From Candidatus Falkowiibacteriota bacterium (lineage in GTDB: Bacteria > Patescibacteriota > Patescibacteriia > Patescibacteriales > UBA12465), in NCBI GenBank assembly GCA_009995495.1, contig JAACPL010000011.1, positions 1 through 35,357 on the forward strand: 35,357 bases of DNA. The letters are read 5' to 3'. A model generated the notes under the pieces. That model saw only the letters and a program-made list of their open reading frames with translations, was not told where the DNA came from and did no database searches. The translations under genes were made by a program, and so were the position numbers. Positions 1 through 6,465 of the stretch are shown here, piece after piece (the stretch's first letter is position 1; each line of letters begins with the position of its first letter).

Positions 1-4
1 TGGT

Positions 5-70
5 CTGGACGAGTGAGCTTTTCGCATGCTGGCGAAAAGCGAGCGAGAGAGTCCCTCTCGCGGTACTTAA
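5..70 (+). repeat. Structured repeat element, copy A
   Basis: First of two copies of an RNA-like element; the other is at 219-284. Three parts are shared: a 12-base head (5-16), a loop containing TGCTGG, and a 30-base tail (41-70) identical in both copies. Between head and tail lies a 9-bp hairpin (17-25 with 32-40) whose stem sequence differs completely from the other copy but still pairs perfectly. The tail holds a second hairpin (43-49 with 55-61, loop AGTCC). A terminator-like hairpin follows directly. The window starts here, so more of the element may lie upstream. I do not recognise the family. Confidence 0.7.
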
Positions 71-73
71 AGG

Positions 74-110
74 AAAAAGGTAGGTCGAAAGACCTGCCTT
101 TTTTCTTTAT
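74..110 (+). terminator. Intrinsic terminator after repeat copy A
   Basis: The stem 78-86 pairs with 91-99 around a GAAA tetraloop (87-90), followed on the plus strand by a T-rich tract (99-109). The stem includes T81-G96, a G-U wobble in plus-strand RNA that becomes an A-C mismatch in minus-strand RNA. This favours plus-strand use. Confidence 0.65.
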
Positions 111-112
111 TT

Positions 113-284
113 GCGAGAGGGGCTTGAACTGGTTGGAAGCGAGACGCGAGAGAGGGCGGAAGCCCGAACGAGCGGACGAGCGTCGGACAAACTGCCGGGG
201 GCAGTTTGGACGCCAACCCTGGACGAGTGAAACCGCCGCACTGCTGGCGGCGGTGAGCGAGAGAGTCCCTCTCGCGGTACTTAA
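113..284 (+). ncRNA. Candidate structured RNA of unknown family
   Basis: A GC-rich island in an AT-rich genome, with nested pairing throughout. The outer helix is 113-121 with 267-275 (9 bp, perfect). Inside it are 131-136 with 213-218 (GGTTGG/CCAACC), 143-147 with 180-184, a GGGC/GCCC hairpin with a GGAA tetraloop (154-165), an 8-bp hairpin 189-196 with 200-207, and the repeat hairpin 232-239 with 247-254. The 3' strand of the outer helix can instead pair locally (257-263 with 269-275), so two exclusive folds are possible. Its 3' part is repeat copy B (219-284), and a long terminator hairpin follows. I see no plausible protein: the plus-strand ORF through here crosses both hairpins and the repeats. 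Whether it is a small RNA or a cis-regulatory element is open. Confidence 0.5.
219..284 (+). repeat. Structured repeat element, copy B
   Basis: Second copy of the element at 5-70. The head (219-230) and the 30-base tail (255-284) are identical to copy A. The variable hairpin is ACCGCCGC (232-239) with GCGGCGGT (247-254), against GCTTTTCGC/GCGAAAAGC in copy A. Pairing is kept while the sequence is replaced, as expected of a selected RNA structure. A terminator hairpin follows, as in copy A. Confidence 0.7.
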
Positions 285-324
285 TAAAATAGACTAGCAC
301 TTTTGTGCTGGTCTATTTTATTAA
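281..324 (+). terminator. Long terminator hairpin after repeat copy B
   Basis: A 20-bp stem (281-300 with 305-324) around a TTTT loop. The single non-Watson-Crick pair is T295-G310, a G-U wobble only in plus-strand RNA, at the sixth pair from the loop as in the copy A terminator. It probably ends plus-strand transcription of the structured RNA. It also sits 44 bp beyond the end of the minus-strand gene at 368-811 and could stop that operon from the other side. Confidence 0.65.
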
Positions 325-367
325 ATAATTGGCTAAAAACTAAAAATTAATTTAGCGCCAAAAAAAA

Positions 368-811
368 CTATTTATTTTTTTTAACTAAAGACTTAAAGCC
401 TTCTCCAATTCCTTCTTCTCCCTCAAATAAATTTAAGCTTTGTATTTCTTCTAAAGTAAACCATTTTATCTCCGAGTATTGTAATGAAAAATCAACTTTT
501 GATTCATCAAACTTAACCTCGTAGTAAATTGGAAAATTATAAAACCAGTCTAACCCTCGCTTATTATGAACAATATGTGGTAATGCTAAAATTGGCTTAT
601 CTGAAATGTATGATACTTCACATCCAGTTTCCTCCAAAATTTCTCTTTTTAAAGCATCCTGTAATTCTTCTCCAAAATCAAGACCACCGCCAAAAGTTTC
701 CCAGGTACTATCCTCACCATGGCGCCCTAATAAAAATTTATTCTCTTTTATCATTATTCCACGAACGCTAACTCTATAAAAAGCGTCAGGGAAATTTTTT
801 GATTCACTCAT
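368..811 (-). CDS. NUDIX hydrolase
   Basis: A 147-residue single-domain NUDIX protein that probably hydrolyses a nucleoside diphosphate linked to another group (nucleotide sugar, oxidised dNTP or similar); the substrate cannot be told from sequence. The NUDIX box spans about residues 42-64 and fits G-x5-E-x7-REUxEExGU, including the metal-binding run REILEETGC. Length is normal for a stand-alone NUDIX enzyme. It is the last gene of the long run that starts at 13660, 18 bases after rlmN. The ATG has no purine-rich ribosome site. The family is clear, the specific function unknown. Confidence 0.9.
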   Translation of the reverse strand: MSESKNFPDAFYRVSVRGIMIKENKFLLGRHGEDSTWETFGGGLDFGEELQDALKREILEETGCEVSYISDKPILALPHIVHNKRGLDWFYNFPIYYEVKFDESKVDFSLQYSEIKWFTLEEIQSLNLFEGEEGIGEGFKSLVKKNK

Positions 812-829
812 ATATTATTAGTTAAAATC

Positions 830-1840
830 TTACTTCCTCCCCCGCAACTGCCCACAAGCAGCCGACAATTCAGCGCCGACACTATGACGAAGAGTGACTG
901 GAACCTGATTTTCTTCTAAGATTTTTTTAAACTTTTCCATCCGCTCGGGACTAGAAGCTTGAAAGCGACCGGTTGGATTATAAGGAATTAAATTAACCAT
1001 ATATAATGGCTTTCTCATAATCTTCGCTAGAGCCAAGGCGTCCTTATCACTATCGTTAATATTTTTAAGCATTAAATACTCAAACATAACCCGTCTGCCA
1101 CTTTTTAAAATATAGTTATCTACCGCTTTTAGAATTTCCCTAATAGAATATTTTTTAGCAATCGGCATCAAATCCTTTCGCAAATTTTCATCAGCCGTAT
1201 GCAAAGAAATTGCTAAATTGATTTGTAATTTTTCACCAGAGATTTTTTTAATTCCCTCAACGATGCCGGAAGTTGAAACCGATAAGCGACGAGCAGCAAA
1301 ATTAAAGGTCTCCTCATTATTTAAAAACTTAGCTGCTTTAATAAATTCATCATAATTTAAAAAGGGCTCACCCATGCCCATAAAAACGATGTTATCAATT
1401 TTTTCTTCTCTGCCTTCATCCTTCAAAAACCTCGCCCAAAACAAAACTTGCTCAACAATTTCTAAATAATCTAAATTGCGACGAAAACCAAAATCACCAG
1501 TAGCGCAAAAAGCACAAGCTAGAGCACAACCAACTTGCGAAGAAAGACAAACCGTATTTCTAGTTCCCTCTTTTGTTTTTTGGCGAATTAAAACCGTTTC
1601 AATTTTCTCACCATCAATTAACTCAATTAAAGCCTTTAAACTTTTAGCGTTTTTCGCCCCGATTAATTCCGCTTTAATTTCTATCGGACAATTAAGGTTT
1701 AATCTTTCCCTTAAATTTTTAGAAAAATTTGAAACCTCATCCCAAGAAGAAATAAAATCTTGAAACAAAGCCTTGTTCGCTTGAACAAAACGAAACTTCG
1801 GCTCCTCATTTAATATTTCTGATAATTTAGATAAATTCAT
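830..1840 (-). CDS. rlmN: 23S rRNA/tRNA adenine-C2 methyltransferase RlmN
   Basis: Radical-SAM enzyme that methylates C2 of A2503 in 23S rRNA and of A37 in some tRNAs. The CxxxCxxC cluster motif is C105, C109 and C112 (context GCALACAFCATG). The conserved VCLSSQ segment just before it and the C-terminal methyl-carrying cysteine near residue 329 (ACGQL) are both present. At 336 residues it is slightly shorter than the E. coli enzyme but carries all key residues. It lies 10 bases after the metallophosphoesterase gene, so the two are probably co-transcribed. RlmN is preferred over the resistance paralogue Cfr because of this housekeeping context. Confidence 0.93.
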   Translation of the reverse strand: MNLSKLSEILNEEPKFRFVQANKALFQDFISSWDEVSNFSKNLRERLNLNCPIEIKAELIGAKNAKSLKALIELIDGEKIETVLIRQKTKEGTRNTVCLSSQVGCALACAFCATGDFGFRRNLDYLEIVEQVLFWARFLKDEGREEKIDNIVFMGMGEPFLNYDEFIKAAKFLNNEETFNFAARRLSVSTSGIVEGIKKISGEKLQINLAISLHTADENLRKDLMPIAKKYSIREILKAVDNYILKSGRRVMFEYLMLKNINDSDKDALALAKIMRKPLYMVNLIPYNPTGRFQASSPERMEKFKKILEENQVPVTLRHSVGAELSAACGQLRGRK

Positions 1841-1850
1841 TTTTTTAAAA

Positions 1851-2960
1851 TTATTTTCTCCTTAAAACTATTTTCACAATCTCACTTCTAGCGGTTGTTC
1901 TCATCGGTGGCCCCCAAGTACCAATCCCAGAACTAACAACTAAATTAAAACCATTTTCTTTAAATAGACCATAACCATAGCCCTTATGCATCCATCTAGC
2001 AGGAAAATTCAAAGGAAAAAGTTGACCGTCATGGGTATGTCCAGATAGCTGCAAATCTATACCAGCGTTTTTGGCTAATTCAATATTTTTCGGTGTATGA
2101 AAAATTAAAATACTGGGCTTAGCTTTATCATAACCTGATTGTTCAAGAATTTCTTGTTCCAAATTAAAATTATTACTAAAAGAATAATTAATACCAATTA
2201 ACTGCAAGCCCTCAACTTCAACTAATTTATTATCCAAAACTGTTAAATTTTTATCAGCCATTAATTTAACCACATAATCAAAGCCTAAGTAAAGGTCATG
2301 ATTACCAAAGCCATAATAAATTCCCTTTTCCGTCTTAAGATCACTTAAGGGCTTGTGCAGCCAGGAAAAATCTGATTCCATCCCGTCAAAAAAATCACCG
2401 CTAATAAAAACTGCTTCCGGTTCTAAAAAATTAATTTTCTTAACTAAGCGACCTAAAAATTTATCTCGATAAACTGGGCCAATGTGAATATCGGAAATAT
2501 GAACAACCGTTTTCCCCTCCCAATAAGCTGGCAAATCTTGAATTTTAACTTCATATTCTTTAACTACTGGCACTAAGGCGCGATAAAAACCAACTAAAGA
2601 AATAACCACTGTACCAACAATGAATATTAATTTCAAATAAAAAATTGGCAAACTTAAATTAAAAACTGATAAAGTATTTTTTAATAGAAAAATAGCAACT
2701 ATCATTAAACCAATATTTGTTAGTACCCCTAGCCAAGAAACAAAAAAAACATAAGTCGAGCGAGCAAAAACATTATCCCAGACATGAATAAAATAAGAAG
2801 CTGCTATAACACCAACGAAAAGACTACTAATAATAATGGCTGTAATTAACTTGCCTGAAAAAAAAGAAATACTAAAAAATCTAAGCAAAAATGAATAAGC
2901 TATAAAATGGCCAATAAATAAAAAGATAGCTGAAAAAGAAAAAAATAATAATTGCATCAT
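1851..2960 (-). CDS. Membrane metallophosphoesterase (YkuE/YaeI-like)
   Basis: A 369-residue protein with about four predicted membrane helices in residues 1-130, followed by a calcineurin-like phosphoesterase domain. The metal-binding motifs appear in order: SDIHIG (near 156), SGDFFDG (near 187), GNHD (near 218) and GHTHDGQ (near 306). Stand-alone relatives (YaeI, YkuE) act on lipid-linked or cell-surface phosphoesters; that substrate class is an inference. The domain probably faces one side of the membrane near the last helix. Two adjacent ATG codons could start it. It sits 8 bases downstream of eno. Confidence 0.85.
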   Translation of the reverse strand: MMQLLFFSFSAIFLFIGHFIAYSFLLRFFSISFFSGKLITAIIISSLFVGVIAASYFIHVWDNVFARSTYVFFVSWLGVLTNIGLMIVAIFLLKNTLSVFNLSLPIFYLKLIFIVGTVVISLVGFYRALVPVVKEYEVKIQDLPAYWEGKTVVHISDIHIGPVYRDKFLGRLVKKINFLEPEAVFISGDFFDGMESDFSWLHKPLSDLKTEKGIYYGFGNHDLYLGFDYVVKLMADKNLTVLDNKLVEVEGLQLIGINYSFSNNFNLEQEILEQSGYDKAKPSILIFHTPKNIELAKNAGIDLQLSGHTHDGQLFPLNFPARWMHKGYGYGLFKENGFNLVVSSGIGTWGPPMRTTARSEIVKIVLRRK

Positions 2961-2968
2961 ATGTTTTT

Positions 2969-4249
2969 TTAAAAAGGAAAGTTCGCTAAGACCGCTTCTT
3001 TTCCTAACTCTGCTTCAATCTCCATTAAGCGATTATACTTAGCGGTTCTTTCACTTCTAGCCGGCGCCCCAGTTTTAATTTGACCCGTCCCCATAGCAAC
3101 TACAAAATCAGCAATAAAAGCATCCTCAGTTTCACCACTACGATGAGAAATAATTGAACTCAGGCCATTTTTACGAGCCAGTAAAATTGCTTCTATTGTT
3201 TCCGAGAGTGTGCCAATTTGATTTAATTTAATTAAAATTGAATTAGCCGATTTTTCCGCAATTCCTCTTTCTAAACGGTGGACATTGGTAACAAATAAAT
3301 CATCCCCAACAATTTGAAATTTATCACCAGTTTTAGCGCTAAAGGCTTGAAAATTTTCCCAATCATCTTCGCCGAAAATATCTTCAAAAGATTTAATTGG
3401 ATATTTTTCCGCCAAAGCCAAATAAAAATCACTTAACTCAGTGCCACTTAAAATTTTCCCTTCTTTCTGTAAATTATATTTCCCCTCTTGATGAAATTCG
3501 CTAGCCGCCGCATCAATACAATAAATAAAATCTTCAGCAACTTTATAACCAGCTTTTTCTACTGCTTCTGATAATAAAGTAAACGGTTCTTCATTACTTT
3601 TTACCACTGGAGCAAAACCGCCCTCATCGCCAACGGAAACGCTATAATTTTTAGCATGTAAAACTTTTTTCAAAACCCGATAAACCTCAGCACTCATTCT
3701 AATCGCCTCGGCCACAGTCTTAGTGGAAATCGGCATAATCATATATTCCTGGATATCAGTTGCCCAATTAGCATGCTTACCACCATTTAAAACATTTAAC
3801 ATCGGTAAAGGCATAATAAATTTACCATCAAAGTCAGGATTAAATTTACTTAAATAGCGATAAAGAGGAATATTTAAATTAAGAGCGGCCGCTCGAGCTA
3901 AAGCTAGAGAAACTCCTAAAATTGCATTAGCGCCAAGCTTTTCCTTATTTTCTGTTCCGTCAAGAACTATCATTTTTTTATCAAGCTCAACTTGATTTTC
4001 AACCTCCTCGCCAATTAAAGCTGGGGCAATAATAGTTTTAATATTTTCTTTGGCCTTTAAAACACCTTGACCACCATAACGACTAGAATCACCATCTCTT
4101 AATTCACAAGCCTCATAAGCTCCAGTAGAGGCGCCACTAGGCACCATGGCCGAGCCAACAATATTATTGTCTAAAATAACTTTAACGGCTAAACTTGGGT
4201 TGCCGCGTGAATCAAGAATTTCAAAAGCTTGAATGTTTTTTATTTTCAT
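2969..4249 (-). CDS. eno: Enolase
   Basis: Converts 2-phosphoglycerate to phosphoenolpyruvate in glycolysis. At 426 residues it is full length for a bacterial enolase. Visible signatures are SGASTGAYEA near the N terminus (mobile catalytic loop), DEGG in the middle, and the C-terminal SHRSGETED loop with the usual catalytic and Mg2+-binding surroundings. It follows pyk by 9 bases, so the last two glycolytic steps are encoded together. The start has only an AT-rich leader and no Shine-Dalgarno. Confidence 0.97.
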   Translation of the reverse strand: MKIKNIQAFEILDSRGNPSLAVKVILDNNIVGSAMVPSGASTGAYEACELRDGDSSRYGGQGVLKAKENIKTIIAPALIGEEVENQVELDKKMIVLDGTENKEKLGANAILGVSLALARAAALNLNIPLYRYLSKFNPDFDGKFIMPLPMLNVLNGGKHANWATDIQEYMIMPISTKTVAEAIRMSAEVYRVLKKVLHAKNYSVSVGDEGGFAPVVKSNEEPFTLLSEAVEKAGYKVAEDFIYCIDAAASEFHQEGKYNLQKEGKILSGTELSDFYLALAEKYPIKSFEDIFGEDDWENFQAFSAKTGDKFQIVGDDLFVTNVHRLERGIAEKSANSILIKLNQIGTLSETIEAILLARKNGLSSIISHRSGETEDAFIADFVVAMGTGQIKTGAPARSERTAKYNRLMEIEAELGKEAVLANFPF

Positions 4250-4258
4250 ATATATTAT

Positions 4259-5287
4259 TTAAATTTTTAAATTTTCTTTATCTAAATATCTTTCGGTCCT
4301 ATTTACCACTTTTTTCAAAGTTCTAACAGCAATAAAAGGATGATCGCCAATCGTTGTTTCATCAGAAAGCATAACCATGTCACCACCATCTAAAACAGCA
4401 TTAGCGATATCACTAATTTCAGCCCGGGTTGGATGAGAATTTTTTATCATCGAAGTCATAATTTGAGTTGCAATAATTGCTGGCTTATCATGCCAATGAG
4501 CAAATTTAACTAAATACTTTTGTACAATCGGCAATTCCTCAATCGGAATTTCAATTCCTAAATCACCACGAGCAATCATAATAGCATCAGAGGCTTGAAT
4601 TATTTGGTCAATATTTCTTAAAGCAATCGCTCGTTCAATTTTAGAAATTAATTGCACTCCTTTTTTCTTAGAAATAAGCTTTCTTAATTTCTCCACATCA
4701 TCCCTTGTTTGAACAAAAGATAAAGCAACATAATCAACACCAGTTTTTAAACCAAATTTTACATCACGTATATCCTTTGGCATTAAACCACCTCGCTTCA
4801 TATTAGTATAAGGGACGTTAATACCCTTATGAGAAGTAAGAAGGCCACCGCGAACAACAGTTCCTTTAATAAAGCCTTTTTTAATTTCATTAACGATTAA
4901 TTCAATTTCACCATTAGCTAAATAGAGCGGTTCACCTTTTTTAATATCAAGATGGAGCTCAGAGTTATCAATAGGAATTATGCCTTTTTGATAAGTTCCG
5001 CCTTTTTTAAAAATAAAAGAATAACGCTCACCCTCTTCTAAGTTAATCCCCCCATCTGGCATATTGCCAACTCTAATTCTCGGCCCTTGAAGATCAAGCA
5101 TAATTTTTACTTGCTTCTTATTTTTTTTATTATAAAAATCAAGTATCTTTTTTACTCTAACATATTGTTCATAACTAGCGTGAGAAAAATTAATTCTTAT
5201 CATCTCAACCCCCTCATCTAAAAGGCGTTTTAAATCTTCTGGAGATTCAGTCTTGGGGCCAATAGTCGCAATAATCTTAGTGTTCAT
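4259..5287 (-). CDS. pyk: Pyruvate kinase, short form lacking the C-terminal domain
   Basis: Transfers phosphate from phosphoenolpyruvate to ADP. The N terminus (TKIIATIGPKTES), RINFSH, the central B domain and the Mg2+/PEP site ARGDLG are present. The protein stops at 342 residues, after the last part of the barrel (A) domain. Typical bacterial enzymes have about 470 residues, with a C domain that carries allosteric sites and tetramer contacts. The catalytic core therefore seems complete while classical allosteric control is probably absent. It lies between tgt (5 bases) and eno (9 bases). Confidence 0.93.
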   Translation of the reverse strand: MNTKIIATIGPKTESPEDLKRLLDEGVEMIRINFSHASYEQYVRVKKILDFYNKKNKKQVKIMLDLQGPRIRVGNMPDGGINLEEGERYSFIFKKGGTYQKGIIPIDNSELHLDIKKGEPLYLANGEIELIVNEIKKGFIKGTVVRGGLLTSHKGINVPYTNMKRGGLMPKDIRDVKFGLKTGVDYVALSFVQTRDDVEKLRKLISKKKGVQLISKIERAIALRNIDQIIQASDAIMIARGDLGIEIPIEELPIVQKYLVKFAHWHDKPAIIATQIMTSMIKNSHPTRAEISDIANAVLDGGDMVMLSDETTIGDHPFIAVRTLKKVVNRTERYLDKENLKI

Positions 5288-5292
5288 AGTTA

Positions 5293-6423
5293 TTATCTTA
5301 ATTTATTATTTTTCTTTTCTGCTCTTAACTCAGTCATCAATTTCTGATAAAACTCTAAGTTATTAAGAGCGGCTAATTTCTGTCCTAAAGGTTCTTTAAG
5401 TTGAAAAAGATGTTTCAAATAAGATCGTGAATGTGTTTTCAACGCCTTAATATTACTCCTCTTATTGATAGCTGTAAAATCTTGATTAAAAATTGCATTA
5501 CTAATATTAATAGAGCGCGTTTTAACTTTGATTAAAGATTGAGCCCCATCTAAAAAAAGTTTTCCATGACGACCTTCTCTGGTTGGAATAACACAATCAA
5601 ACATATCCCAACCGAGCTCGGCACAAATTTTTATATCCTCAGGACTACCAACGCCAAGCGCAAAACGAAGCGAGTTTTCTGGAATAAAACTGGCTGTTTT
5701 CTTTAAAATTTCTTTTAAAAATTTACCATTTTTATCAACATGTCTAGCGCCAAAACCGTAACCATCAAAACCGATTTTAACTAATTCTTTAGTACATTTT
5801 TCTCGTAAATCAAGTTCGGCTCCACCCTGTATTACCCCAAAAATTAATGGTTTTTTTAAGCCAACTAATTTTCTTTTTTTAATCTGATGTTCATATTCAA
5901 GCTTGCATCTTTTTGCCCAATTAATAGTTCTCTCAACCGCCTTTTCTAAGTCATGACGAGAAAATTCGTTTGGTGGACAATCATCAAGACAAACCATCAT
6001 ATCAACCCCTAAATCAAACTGAATTTGAATTGCTTTTTCTGGACTAAATTCATGACGCGAACCATTAAGCGGTGATTTAAAAACAACTTTATCATCATCA
6101 ATCTTGCCCATGGCTGAATTTTTATGGATTAAAGAAAAAACTTGAAAGCCGCCGGAATCAGATAATAAAGGACCATCCCAAGCCATAAATTTATGAACAC
6201 CACCAGCTTTTTTAATTGTTTCTAGTCCTGGCTGAAGATAAAGATGAAAAGTATTAACAACCATCGCTTTAGTTTTTGTCTCTAAAACTTCATCAGCCGA
6301 GCTTAATTTAATAAAAGCTCTGGTTGCATCAGGCATAAAAAATGGTGTCTTTAAAAGACCATGCCTTGTTTTTAAAAGCCCCAAACGACGCCCGTCTTTT
6401 TTTCTTGTAATTAATTTAAACAT
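5293..6423 (-). CDS. tgt: tRNA-guanine transglycosylase, zinc ligands missing
   Basis: Exchanges guanine 34 of GUN-anticodon tRNAs for preQ1 or queuine. The substrate-binding SDSGGFQVFSL segment and the nucleophile region FDCVIPTREGRHG are intact. In the C-terminal part, aligned by eye to E. coli Tgt through SRxYLxHL, the zinc ligands C302, C304, C307 and H333 become Ser, Ile, Leu and Asn (codons within 5362-5457). I chose the ATG at 6423 (MFKLITRKK); the frame stays open to a TTG at 6456, which would add 11 residues not typical of the family. It lies between a surface-protein gene and pyk in the same run. Confidence 0.9.
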   Translation of the reverse strand: MFKLITRKKDGRRLGLLKTRHGLLKTPFFMPDATRAFIKLSSADEVLETKTKAMVVNTFHLYLQPGLETIKKAGGVHKFMAWDGPLLSDSGGFQVFSLIHKNSAMGKIDDDKVVFKSPLNGSRHEFSPEKAIQIQFDLGVDMMVCLDDCPPNEFSRHDLEKAVERTINWAKRCKLEYEHQIKKRKLVGLKKPLIFGVIQGGAELDLREKCTKELVKIGFDGYGFGARHVDKNGKFLKEILKKTASFIPENSLRFALGVGSPEDIKICAELGWDMFDCVIPTREGRHGKLFLDGAQSLIKVKTRSINISNAIFNQDFTAINKRSNIKALKTHSRSYLKHLFQLKEPLGQKLAALNNLEFYQKLMTELRAEKKNNKLR

Positions 6424-6465
6424 TTTTATAATCAACTTTATTGAATTAAATTTCAACCATCATCC

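Noticed and set aside
113-135. tRNA remnant on the minus strand (segment resembling a T-loop TTCAAG and acceptor stem)
   Set aside because: The T-stem does not pair (G-C closes but the next pairs fail), and no anticodon or D arm follows. The segment is better explained as the 5' strand of the long-range helix.
13-297. Plus-strand 94-codon ORF and minus-strand 77-codon ORF
   Set aside because: Both run through perfect hairpins and the duplicated element; composition is arginine-rich low complexity, and no family is recognisable. The region is better explained as structured RNA.
6424-6456. TTG start for tgt at 6456
   Set aside because: It would add 11 residues not expected for the family; the ATG at 6423 gives the normal N terminus.
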